A stretch of 64,000 bases of DNA from Variovorax boronicumulans. GTDB taxonomy: Bacteria; Pseudomonadota; Gammaproteobacteria; Burkholderiales; Burkholderiaceae_C. The notes beneath the pieces were generated by a model that had not been told where the DNA came from, searched no databases, and saw only the letters and a program-made list of their open reading frames with translations. The translations under genes and the position numbers were made by a program. The stretch covers positions 1-64,000 of the forward strand of contig NZ_JARXVG010000010.1 in assembly GCF_029892485.1 (NCBI RefSeq). The letters are read 5' to 3'. Positions 45,947 through 53,458 of the stretch are shown in pieces (the stretch's first letter is position 1; each line of letters opens with the position of its first letter).

Positions 45947-46522
45947 TCAGTCCGGCGCCGAGCGCGGCGCCGGGTAACTCACCGACAGGATCTCCACCTC
46001 GTGCGCCCCGCCGGGCGTGACCAGCTTCACCACATCGCCTTCGCGCGACTTGAGCAAGGCCCGCGCGATCGGTGAAATCCAGCTGACCTGCGACCGGGCG
46101 CTGTCCGCCTCATCGATGCCGAGGACCGTGATGCTGCGTTCGTCGCCCGTTTCATCGGCATAGCGAACGGTGGCCCCGAAGAAGACCTGGTCGCTGCCAT
46201 GGTGCACCGATGGGTCGGTGACCTCTGCGATCTCGAGGCGCTTGGTGAGAAAGCGGATGCGCCGGTCGATCTCGCGCAGACGCTTCTTGCCGTAGAGATA
46301 GTCGCCATTTTCCGAGCGGTCGCCGTTCTTGGCGGCCCAGTGCACGGCCTCGACCACCTTCGGGCGCTCTTCGTCCATCAGCTGCAGCAACTCGTCGCGC
46401 AGCCGTGCATAACCCGCTGGCGTGATGTAGTTCTTGCTGCCGGCCGGCAGCGCAGGCGCGGCGCCGTCGGCGCCATCGTCATCCGCGTCGTTGTCGGTTT
46501 CCTTGGTGAATGCCTTGTTCAA
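45947..46522 (-). CDS. greB: Transcription elongation factor GreB
   Basis: A 191-residue Gre factor. After a 30-residue Asp/Ala-rich N-terminal extension comes NYITPAGYARLRDELLQLMDEERPKVVEAVHWAAKNGDRSENGDY, the coiled-coil with the tip acidic residues (DRSENGD) needed for transcript cleavage. The C-terminal FKBP-like domain has GATVRYADETGDERSITVLG. The YLYGKKRLREIDRRI segment is characteristic of GreB rather than GreA. It is convergent with spoT across 16 bases. Confidence 0.95.
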   Translation of the reverse strand: MNKAFTKETDNDADDDGADGAAPALPAGSKNYITPAGYARLRDELLQLMDEERPKVVEAVHWAAKNGDRSENGDYLYGKKRLREIDRRIRFLTKRLEIAEVTDPSVHHGSDQVFFGATVRYADETGDERSITVLGIDEADSARSQVSWISPIARALLKSREGDVVKLVTPGGAHEVEILSVSYPAPRSAPD

Positions 46523-46564
46523 CGAAGTAGCCTTTGAATAGAAGTAGCGGCGGCCCGTGCCGCA

Positions 46565-47008
46565 TCAACCGAGGTCGGAGCGCTTGCAGTCGAAGCTCAT
46601 GCCTGGCTCCACGCTCCGCAGGGCGGGCACCTTGTTGACGAAGACCACGCCCGCCCTCACCAATTGCCAATCGCCGGATTTGAACAGCTTGAAGAGGCTC
46701 AGGACCTCTTCTCCAGCCGCGGGAATGGCGTTGAAGAGATAGACGGGCTCGCCGGAGGAAGTCCCCTCCATGCTCACCAGTTCGGCGCGCATCTTGCCCA
46801 TGGTTTCGGTGTCTTTGGTCCGCGAGCGCACGATGTCCATGTTGACGGTGCGCGAGTGTTCGTCGATCGCGATCCTGCGGATCCAGTTGAAGGCGCCGGC
46901 CGCGTTGCCCGGGCTTGGCACGCATGCGATGGTTCCCGCGGCTGCCGAACCCGCCGTCGACAGCAGCAAGAGCAGTTGGCATGTGCGTCGCAACGTTCGG
47001 ATGTTCAT
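46565..47008 (-). CDS. Small secreted protein of unknown function
   Basis: A 147-residue protein with a signal peptide (RRTCQLLLLLSTAGSAAAGTIA) and no membrane segment afterwards. The mature part contains FNWIRRIAIDEHSRTVNMDIVRSRT and LFKLFKSGDWQLVRAGVVFVNK; two Cys (in TIACVPSP and SFDCKRSD) could form a disulphide. I do not recognise the family. The ATG at 47008 has an AGGGCG site; the frame is open for another 108 codons upstream into the tRNA, which is a shadow. It lies 42 bases before greB on the same strand. Confidence 0.75.
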   Translation of the reverse strand: MNIRTLRRTCQLLLLLSTAGSAAAGTIACVPSPGNAAGAFNWIRRIAIDEHSRTVNMDIVRSRTKDTETMGKMRAELVSMEGTSSGEPVYLFNAIPAAGEEVLSLFKLFKSGDWQLVRAGVVFVNKVPALRSVEPGMSFDCKRSDLG

Positions 47009-47102
47009 GGTCGCCCTGCTTCGTTTGACTTGAACGAACTTTAGCGCCCAGGCGCTCGAACCGCATCGGTCACTCCGGCATGTGCCCAGGTTCGTGTCAC
47101 CC

Positions 47103-47143
47103 AAAAGAAAATGGCCTAGAAGGGATGAACCTTCTAGGCCATT
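47103..47143 (-). terminator. Rho-independent terminator after tRNA-Arg
   Basis: A perfect 14-base-pair stem, AATGGCCTAGAAGG (47110-47123) and CCTTCTAGGCCATT (47130-47143), with a six-base loop. On the minus strand it is followed by TTTCTTTTGG. It lies eight bases beyond the tRNA-Arg 3' end. Confidence 0.88.
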
Positions 47144-47150
47144 GAGAGAG

Positions 47151-47227
47151 TGGTGCGGCTGGCAGGAATTGAACCCACGACCCCTTGGTTCGTAGCCAAG
47201 TACTCTATCCAACTGAGCTACAGCCGC
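47151..47227 (-). tRNA. tRNA-Arg (anticodon ACG)
   Basis: A 77-base tRNA with encoded CCA. Acceptor arms are GCGGCTG and CAGCCGC, discriminator A. The D arm is AGCTCAGTTGGATAGAGT, the anticodon loop is CTACGAA giving ACG (read as ICG after editing, decoding CGN), and the T arm has GTTCAATTC. Confidence 0.97.
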
Positions 47228-47332
47228 ACAGCTTGCGATTATAGCATGCGCTTTTTGACGTTCCGGACCTGCACGGTCGAAAGTTGAAGATGGGGTGGTC
47301 GAACGAGTGGCACGCTCGAAGCGCGGCGCCAC

Positions 47333-48121
47333 TCATGCGCCGCCTGCCCGCGCGAACTCCACCGGCAGTTCCTTGAATTGCTTCTTGACGGCCGCAGCGG
47401 GCGCGCCGCCCACCACAATCCGCGCGAAGGCCTGCAGCGGGCTGAAGAACGCAGGCCTCAGCGTGCCCAGCTTGCTCTCGTCGACAACGAGAAAACTCTC
47501 CGACGCGCTGCGGATGGCCGCCTGCTTCACCGGCACCTCATGAAAGTTGGAACAGCTCGCGCCGCGCGCAACGTCCAGCCCGCCGGCCGAGATGAAGGCC
47601 TTGTTCACGCCCAGCTTGTCGAGGTACTGCAGCCCTTCGTCCGAAAAGAAAGTGGCCGATGACGGGTGATACAGCCCGCCCATCAACATCAGCTGTGTGT
47701 TCGGTCGCCGGCTCAGCACCGCCGCGATGTTCGTGGAATAACACACCACGCTCAACGGCATCTCGGGCGGTAGCGCCTCCGCGAAGTGGACCATCGTGGT
47801 CCCGCAGTCGATGAACAGGCTGTCGTGCGGCTGTACCCACTCGGCCGCGCGCTCGCAGGCCAAGCGCTTGTTGGCGGCGTGCTGGTCGCTGGCCTCGTCG
47901 AGCGAGTAGCGCTCGGCGCCCGGCAGCGTGGTCGCCAGCACGTAACCGCCGAGCACCGAGAGCGGCGATTCGGCCGACGACAGGTCGCGGCGGATGGTCA
48001 TCTCGGTCACGTCGAGCCGCTGGGCCGCCTGCTTGATGGGCAGCGGGCCGCCGGCCTCGACGAGTTCCTGCATCTTCGCCAGGCGCACGGCCCGGGCCTC
48101 GGCTCCTGCGGTCTTTCGCAT
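47333..48121 (-). CDS. DeoR-family transcriptional regulator of the deoC operon
   Basis: A 262-residue repressor. The N-terminal winged helix (about 10-60) has LPIKQAAQRLDVTEMTIRRDLS, and the C-terminal DeoR sensor domain has SLFIDCGTTMVHFAEALP, LMLMGGLYHPSSATFFSDEG and FLVVDESKLGTLRPAFF, the phosphosugar-binding type. The ATG at 48121 follows AGAGGAAA; a TTG seven codons upstream is less likely. It is divergent from deoC and the paired palindromes between them are its likely operators, with a sugar phosphate as inducer. Confidence 0.93.
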   Translation of the reverse strand: MRKTAGAEARAVRLAKMQELVEAGGPLPIKQAAQRLDVTEMTIRRDLSSAESPLSVLGGYVLATTLPGAERYSLDEASDQHAANKRLACERAAEWVQPHDSLFIDCGTTMVHFAEALPPEMPLSVVCYSTNIAAVLSRRPNTQLMLMGGLYHPSSATFFSDEGLQYLDKLGVNKAFISAGGLDVARGASCSNFHEVPVKQAAIRSASESFLVVDESKLGTLRPAFFSPLQAFARIVVGGAPAAAVKKQFKELPVEFARAGGA

Positions 48122-48173
48122 GTTCGGTTTCCTCTGATCCAAGCACGCGAGTATCGGTCATCGCGGGTTTTCA

Positions 48174-48193
48174 AATGTTATTTCAAAAACATC
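48174..48193. promoter_or_regulatory. Operator 1 for the DeoR-type regulator
   Basis: Inverted repeat AATGTT (48174-48179), eight bases, AACAT plus one mismatch (48188-48193). It is the left member of a pair with identical architecture; the two centres are 31 bases apart, about three DNA turns, so two regulator dimers would sit on the same face. Confidence 0.7.
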
Positions 48194-48204
48194 TTGCCTG
48201 ATTA

Positions 48205-48224
48205 AATGTTGTTGCTCTAACATT
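48205..48224. promoter_or_regulatory. Operator 2 for the DeoR-type regulator, overlapping a candidate deoC promoter
   Basis: Perfect arms AATGTT (48205-48210) and AACATT (48219-48224) with an eight-base centre. A weak sigma70 candidate, TTGCCT at 48194-48199 and TCTAAC at 48216-48221 with 16 bases between, lies across it, so binding would block polymerase. If this promoter is right, deoC has a leader of about 150 bases. Confidence 0.7.
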
Positions 48225-48379
48225 CGCACCAACACGCCGCCGGCCCTGCACGACGACACGCTCGACGAACGACACCACCGCTGCGCCGCCGCGCGACGCA
48301 GCACCGGAGACACACAAGACATGCCCTTTGCCTGCCCGCCGCACATGCGGCCTCTGCGCGCCACGGCGCCCATCACGCC

Positions 48380-49486
48380 ATGACATCCACCTCCCTCGTT
48401 CGCAGCAGCGGCGCCGTGCGCTCGCGGCCGGCGCCGCCCGCCAGTGCCGTCGCAGCGCTCACCCCAGCGGCCCCAGCGGCCCCAGCGGCCCCAGCGGCCA
48501 CGGCCGCTTCCACCGAAGAACCAGCGCAGCCGTACGCCACCGCGCGCAACACCGCGCAACCCTTCGATACCGGCTGGTTCGAAGGCATCCGTATCAACCT
48601 CTCGGCCGCCGAACGCCGCGTGGCCACGCTGCCAGGGCGCCGCTCCGTCAAGAAGGATGCGCAGGCCGGCTGGCTGCTCAAGGCCATCACCTGCATCGAC
48701 CTGACCACGCTCAACGGCGACGACACGGCCGAGCGCGTGCGCCGGCTTTGCGCCAAGGCGGTCACGCCCGTGCGCCCCGACCTGCTGGCCGCGCTGGGCT
48801 TTGCCGACCGCAGGCTGCACACGGGCGCAGTGTGCGTGTACCACCGCTTCGTGTCGACCGCGGTCGAGGCGCTCGCGGGCACCGGCATCCCGGTGGCCGC
48901 AGTGTCCACGGGCTTTCCGGCGGGGCTGATTCCGCACGAGCTCAAGCTCAAGGAAATCGAAGCCTCGGTGCGCGACGGCGCGGCGGAGATCGACATCGTC
49001 ATCACGCGCGAGCACGTGCTCACCGGGCAGTGGCAGAAGCTCTACGACGAGATGCGCGACTTCCGCAGTGCGGCCGGCGACGCGCACGTCAAGGCCATCC
49101 TTGCCACGGGCGAACTGAAGACGCTGCGCAACGTGGCCAAGGCCTCGATGGTCTGCATGATGGCCGGCGCGGATTTCATCAAGACCTCCACCGGCAAGGA
49201 AGGCGTGAACGCCACGCCGCTGGTCACGCTGGTGATGCTGCGCATGATCCGCCAGTACGAAGCCCGCACCGGCTTTCGCGTGGGCTACAAGCCCGCCGGT
49301 GGCGTCTCCACCGCCAAGACCGCGCTCGACTACCAGGTGCTCATGAAGGAAGAGCTGGGCCGCGCCTGGCTCGAACCCGACCTGTTCCGCATCGGCGCCT
49401 CCACGCTGCTGGCCGACATCGAGCGCCAGCTGGAGCACCACGTCACGGGCCGCTACTCGGCCTTCAACCGCCACCCGATCGGATGA
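48380..49486 (+). CDS. deoC: Deoxyribose-phosphate aldolase
   Basis: A 368-residue class I aldolase that cleaves 2-deoxyribose 5-phosphate to acetaldehyde and glyceraldehyde 3-phosphate. The Schiff-base Lys lies in GADFIKTSTGKEG and a second active-site Lys in GYKPAGGVSTAK; AVSTGFPAG and EIDIVITREHVLTG are also typical. The N-terminal 60 or so residues before GWFEGIRINLS are Ala/Pro rich and encoded partly by a 9-base repeat. The ATG at 48380 has a weak ribosome site, so the true start could be internal. It is the first gene of the plus-strand sugar operon. Confidence 0.93.
   Translation: MTSTSLVRSSGAVRSRPAPPASAVAALTPAAPAAPAAPAATAASTEEPAQPYATARNTAQPFDTGWFEGIRINLSAAERRVATLPGRRSVKKDAQAGWLLKAITCIDLTTLNGDDTAERVRRLCAKAVTPVRPDLLAALGFADRRLHTGAVCVYHRFVSTAVEALAGTGIPVAAVSTGFPAGLIPHELKLKEIEASVRDGAAEIDIVITREHVLTGQWQKLYDEMRDFRSAAGDAHVKAILATGELKTLRNVAKASMVCMMAGADFIKTSTGKEGVNATPLVTLVMLRMIRQYEARTGFRVGYKPAGGVSTAKTALDYQVLMKEELGRAWLEPDLFRIGASTLLADIERQLEHHVTGRYSAFNRHPIG
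48462..48497 (+). repeat. Four perfect 9-base repeats near the 5' end of deoC
   Basis: CCCCAGCGG occurs four times head to tail and encodes the (AAP)n stretch of the DeoC N-terminal tail. Copy number changes would stay in frame (three residues per unit), altering only tail length. Confidence 0.9.
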
Positions 49487-49490
49487 CCCG

Positions 49491-51917
49491 ATGAGCAGCA
49501 GCCAGAACAACAACAGCAGCGTCGCACGCTATTTCGACACCATGGACTACGGCCCCGCGCCAGAGAGCGACACCGACGCGCGCCAATGGCTCGCGCGCCA
49601 TGCCGAGGGCTTCGGCCACTTCATCCACGGGCGCTTCACCGCCGCATCGGCCGGCACGCAATTCGACACCGCCGAGCCCGCCACCGGCCAGCGCCTGGCC
49701 GGCATCGCACAAGGTTCCGCGCAGGACGTGGACGCGGCCGTTGCTGCGGCGCGCGCCGCGCAGCCCGGCTGGCTCGCGCTCGGCGGCCACGGCCGCGCAC
49801 GCCATCTCTACGCCCTGGCGCGCATGGTGCAGCGCCATGCACGCCTGCTCGCGGTGGTCGAGGCGCTGGACAACGGCAAGCCCATCCGCGAGACACGCGA
49901 CCTGGACGTGCCGCTGGTGGCGCGCCACTTCTATCACCACGCCGGCTGGGCGCAGCTGCAGGAACGCGAGTTCGCCGACCAGGTGCCGCTGGGCGTCGTC
50001 GGCCAGATCATTCCGTGGAACTTCCCGCTGCTGATGCTCGCGTGGAAGATCGCGCCCGCGCTCGCCCTGGGCAACACGGTGGTGCTCAAGCCCGCCGAGC
50101 TCACGCCGCTGAGCGCGCTGCTCTTCGCCGAACTGGCTGCAGAGGCCGGCCTGCCGCCGGGCGTGCTGAACGTGGTGACCGGGGACGGCGCCACGGGCGC
50201 GGCACTGGTCGCACACGAGGGCGTCGACAAGATCGCCTTCACCGGCTCGACCGACGTGGGCCGCCTCATCCGTGAAGCCACCGCCGGCTCGGGCAAGTCG
50301 CTCACGCTGGAGCTGGGCGGCAAGTCGCCCTTCATCGTGTTCGACGATGCGGACATCGACGCGGCCGTCGAAGGCGTGGTCGATGCCATCTGGTTCAACC
50401 AGGGCCAGGTGTGCTGCGCCGGTTCGCGGCTGCTGCTGCAGGAAGGCATTGCGGCCGACTTCATCGAGCGCCTGAAGCGCCGCATGCAGAGCCTGCGCGT
50501 GGGTTCGCCGCTGGACAAGGCGATCGACATGGGCAGCCTGATCGATCCCACCCAGCTCGAGCGCGTGCGCACGCTTGTGGCGACCGGTGTGCGCGAAGGC
50601 GCGAGCTGCCATCAGGCACCGGGCGCGCTGCCGCCGGGCGGCAGCTTCTTCCCGCCGACGCTCCTGACCAACGTGCATCCCGCATCCACCGTGGCAACCG
50701 AGGAGATCTTCGGCCCGGTGCTGGTGACGATGACCTTCCGCACGCCCGACGAAGCCGTCGCGCTGGCCAACAACACGCGCTACGGCCTGGCCGCGAGCGT
50801 GTGGAGCGAGACCATCGGGCTGGCGCTGGGCATCGCGCCGCAACTGCAGGCCGGCGTGGTGTGGGTCAACGCGACCAACCTGTTCGATGCGGGCGTGGGC
50901 TTCGGCGGCTACCGCGAATCGGGCTACGGCCGCGAAGGTGGGCGCGAGGGCTGCTACGAATATCTGAAGCCGCGCGCCTGGGCGGAGCGCAAGCCGCGTA
51001 CCGCGGCTGTCGCGCTGGAGGCCGCGAACGAAGCGCCCCGGACGCAACCCAGGCCTTCGACCACGCTGCCGGCCATCGACCGCACGGCCAAGCTGTTCGT
51101 CGGCGGCAAGCAGGTGCGCCCGGACGGCGAGCTCTCGCACCCGGTGTTCGCGGCGAGCGGTCAGCGCGTTGGCGAGGTCGGCACGGGCAACCGCAAGGAC
51201 ATCCGCAACGCCGTCGCGGCCGCGCGCTCGGCAGCGGGCTGGTCGAGCGCCACACCGCACCGCCGCGCACAGGCGCTGTACTACCTCGCGGAAAACCTCG
51301 CGGCCCGTGCCGACGAATTCGCCGGCCGCATCGCCAGCCTGACCGGCGTGGGCGCACGCGCAGCGCAGTCGGAGGTCGATGCCTCGGTGAGCCGCCTGTT
51401 CGCCTACGGCGCCTGGGCCGACAAGTACGAAGGCACGGTGCATGTGCCGCCCCTGCGCGGCGTGGCACTGGCCACCGTCGAGGCCATCGGCGTGGTCGGT
51501 GTGGTGTGCCCCGACGAGGCGCCGCTGCTGTCCTTCGTGAGCCTGTTCGCGCCGCTCATGGCCATGGGCAACCGCACGGTGATCGTACCGAGCGAGAAGC
51601 ATCCGCTGGTGGCCACCGACTTCTACCAGGTGCTCGAAACCTCCGACCTGCCGGCCGGCGTGATCAACCTGGTGACCGGCCCCGCGGCCAGCCTTGTGCA
51701 GACGCTCGCCGAGCACGACGACGTCGATGCGCTCTGGGTCTTCGGCGCGAAGGCGCTCTCGCGCAACGCCGAGCGCCTGTCGGTGGGCAACCTCAAGCGC
51801 ACGCTGGTCGACCACGGCCTGGCCACCGACTGGTACGACGGCGCCTCGGCCGAAGGCGCGTTGTTCCTGCGGCATGCCACGCAGGTCAAGAACATCTGGA
51901 TTCCCTATGGCGAATGA
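49491..51917 (+). CDS. Tandem-domain aldehyde dehydrogenase, ALDH16-like
   Basis: An 808-residue protein made of two aldehyde dehydrogenase units. The first (about 30-490) is complete: IIPWNFPLLMLAWKIAPALA, FTGSTDVGRLI, LELGGKSPFIVFDDAD with the general-base Glu, and GQVCCAGSRLLL with the catalytic Cys. The second (about 535-808) keeps the cofactor-domain part (AIGVVGVVCPDEAPLLSF, INLVTGPAAS) but has no equivalent catalytic Cys. This layout is that of the ALDH16 family. Coming four bases after deoC, it is well placed to oxidise the acetaldehyde that DeoC releases; the substrate is inferred. Confidence 0.88.
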   Translation: MSSSQNNNSSVARYFDTMDYGPAPESDTDARQWLARHAEGFGHFIHGRFTAASAGTQFDTAEPATGQRLAGIAQGSAQDVDAAVAAARAAQPGWLALGGHGRARHLYALARMVQRHARLLAVVEALDNGKPIRETRDLDVPLVARHFYHHAGWAQLQEREFADQVPLGVVGQIIPWNFPLLMLAWKIAPALALGNTVVLKPAELTPLSALLFAELAAEAGLPPGVLNVVTGDGATGAALVAHEGVDKIAFTGSTDVGRLIREATAGSGKSLTLELGGKSPFIVFDDADIDAAVEGVVDAIWFNQGQVCCAGSRLLLQEGIAADFIERLKRRMQSLRVGSPLDKAIDMGSLIDPTQLERVRTLVATGVREGASCHQAPGALPPGGSFFPPTLLTNVHPASTVATEEIFGPVLVTMTFRTPDEAVALANNTRYGLAASVWSETIGLALGIAPQLQAGVVWVNATNLFDAGVGFGGYRESGYGREGGREGCYEYLKPRAWAERKPRTAAVALEAANEAPRTQPRPSTTLPAIDRTAKLFVGGKQVRPDGELSHPVFAASGQRVGEVGTGNRKDIRNAVAAARSAAGWSSATPHRRAQALYYLAENLAARADEFAGRIASLTGVGARAAQSEVDASVSRLFAYGAWADKYEGTVHVPPLRGVALATVEAIGVVGVVCPDEAPLLSFVSLFAPLMAMGNRTVIVPSEKHPLVATDFYQVLETSDLPAGVINLVTGPAASLVQTLAEHDDVDALWVFGAKALSRNAERLSVGNLKRTLVDHGLATDWYDGASAEGALFLRHATQVKNIWIPYGE

Positions 51918-51968
51918 GCGCCTGGCGTCCAACGGAGCCATGAAAACCAAGGGAAATCCCCGAATAGC

Positions 51969-51988
51969 AAACGTTTGCGCAAACGTTT
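51969..51988. promoter_or_regulatory. Perfect LacI-family-type operator before the mutarotase gene
   Basis: AAACGTTTGC at 51969-51978 and GCAAACGTTT at 51979-51988 form a perfect 20-base palindrome with a central CG-rich step, the hallmark of LacI/GalR-family sites (CGTTTGC/GCAAACG). No LacI-family gene is in the window. It lies in the 122-base gap after the aldehyde dehydrogenase gene. Confidence 0.8.
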
Positions 51989-52003
51989 TCTTTCTCTAAG
52001 ATA
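51975..52003 (+). promoter_or_regulatory. Candidate internal promoter for the mutarotase-kinase-ABC genes
   Basis: TTGCGC at 51975-51980 and AAGATA at 51998-52003 are 17 bases apart; TAAGAT one base earlier is an alternative -10. The -35 lies inside the LacI-type palindrome, so a bound repressor would exclude polymerase. The start would be about 30 bases before the mutarotase ATG. Confidence 0.45.
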
Positions 52004-52039
52004 CGTCGAAAGAACGACAAGTCCTTCACGGAGACAAAC

Positions 52040-52492
52040 ATGCTGAAGTCCATCCATCCGCTGCTCAATGCGGACGTGCTTTACGCCCTGCGCGCCATGG
52101 GCCATGGCGACGAACTGGTGCTGTGCGACGCCAACTTCCCGGCCGATTCGGTCGCACGTCAGACCACCCTGGGCCGGCTGCTGCGCATCGACGGCGTGGG
52201 CACCACCGAGGCGGCACGCGCCATTCTTTCGGTGCTGCCGCTGGACAACGCGGTGGACGATCCCGCACGGCGCATGGAGATCATGGGCGAGCCGAACGAG
52301 ATTCCGCCGGTGCAGCAGGAGATGCAGCGCGAGATCGATGCTGCCGAGGGGCGCACCCGCCCGCTGGGCTCCATCGAGCGCTTCGCCTTCTACGAGGCCG
52401 CGCGCCGCGCCTACTGCGTGATCGCCACGGGCGAGCGCCGTTTCTACGGCTGCTTCATCTTCAAGAAGGGCGTCCTCGCACCCGAGGCCTGA
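52040..52492 (+). CDS. RbsD/FucU family sugar mutarotase
   Basis: A 150-residue mutarotase closer to FucU in its start, MLKSIHPLLNADVLYALRAMGHGDELVLCDANFP. The GHGDE His and the DANFP motif form the active site region, and the end FYEAARRAYCVIATGERRFYGCFIFKKG is also family-typical. It speeds interconversion of sugar anomers before phosphorylation. The ATG follows CACGGAGAC. Its neighbours (a ribokinase-type kinase and ribose-type ABC transporter) argue for a pentose or deoxyhexose substrate. Confidence 0.9.
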   Translation: MLKSIHPLLNADVLYALRAMGHGDELVLCDANFPADSVARQTTLGRLLRIDGVGTTEAARAILSVLPLDNAVDDPARRMEIMGEPNEIPPVQQEMQREIDAAEGRTRPLGSIERFAFYEAARRAYCVIATGERRFYGCFIFKKGVLAPEA

Positions 52493-52496
52493 TCGC

Positions 52497-53447
52497 ATGA
52501 CCGCCATCCCTGTCTCTTCACAGCAGCGCGGCGTCGCCGTGCTCGGCATCTTCGTGGCCGACCTCGCATTCCGCGCGGCCCAGCTTCCCGGCGTCGGCCA
52601 GACCATCGCGGGCTCGGGCTTCGCCATGGGTCCCGGCGGCAAGGGCTCGAACCAGGCCGTGGCGGCAGCGCGCGCAGGCGCGGGGGTCACGTTCATCTCC
52701 AAGCTCGGTCAGGACGCCTTCGCCGCCAACGCGCTCGCGCTCTGGGCCGAGGAAGGCATCACGCCGCGCACCCCGCAGGTGGCAGACCACCCAACCGGCG
52801 CGGCCTTCATCTACGTGCACGAGGTCACGGGCGCCAACGCGATCATCGTGGTGCCGGGCGCCGCAGCCTTCATCGGCACGGCCGACGTGGACGCGGCAGC
52901 CGACGCCATCCGCGGTGCGCGCGTGTTCGTCACGCAGCTGGAGCAGCCCGCGGCCGCCGCACAACGCGGCCTGGAACTGGCGCGCGCCGCCGGCACGGTG
53001 ACGGTGTTCAACCCCGCGCCCGCCCTGCCCTTCGACGATGCGCTGTACGCGCTGTGCGACTACATCACGCCCAACGAGCACGAGGCCGCCGCACTGAGCG
53101 GCATGGCGGTGGAAACCATCGACGACGCGCGCCGCGCGGGCGACTTCTTCCTGGCCAAGGGCGTGGGCTGTGCGCTCATCACGCTCGGCGACAAGGGCGC
53201 GCTGCTGCACAGCGCGAGCGGCTCGGTGCACATCCCCGTGTTCAATGCCGGTGCCGTGAAGGAAACGACCGGCGCGGGCGACGCCTTCAACGGCGGCTTC
53301 GCGGCGGCACTGGCCGAAGGCGCCTCGCCGCTGGAAGCCGCGCGCTTCGGCTCGGCGGTGGCCGCCATCTCGGTCACGCGCGCCGGGACAGCGCCCTCGA
53401 TGCCCACGCGTGCCGAGGTCGATGCGCTGATGAACCGCGCCCACTGA
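52497..53447 (+). CDS. PfkB-family sugar kinase, ribokinase/deoxyribokinase type
   Basis: A 316-residue PfkB kinase. It has the substrate-loop signature GPGGKGSNQAVAAARAGA near residue 45, LITLGDKGALLHSA, and the catalytic anion-hole motif TTGAGDAFNGGFAAAL with the general-base Asp. It begins five bases after the mutarotase stop. Ribose, deoxyribose or another pentose could be the substrate; the DeoC gene nearby favours 2-deoxyribose, but this is not proven by sequence. Confidence 0.9.
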   Translation: MTAIPVSSQQRGVAVLGIFVADLAFRAAQLPGVGQTIAGSGFAMGPGGKGSNQAVAAARAGAGVTFISKLGQDAFAANALALWAEEGITPRTPQVADHPTGAAFIYVHEVTGANAIIVVPGAAAFIGTADVDAAADAIRGARVFVTQLEQPAAAAQRGLELARAAGTVTVFNPAPALPFDDALYALCDYITPNEHEAAALSGMAVETIDDARRAGDFFLAKGVGCALITLGDKGALLHSASGSVHIPVFNAGAVKETTGAGDAFNGGFAAALAEGASPLEAARFGSAVAAISVTRAGTAPSMPTRAEVDALMNRAH

Positions 53448-53458
53448 AAGAGCCCGCC

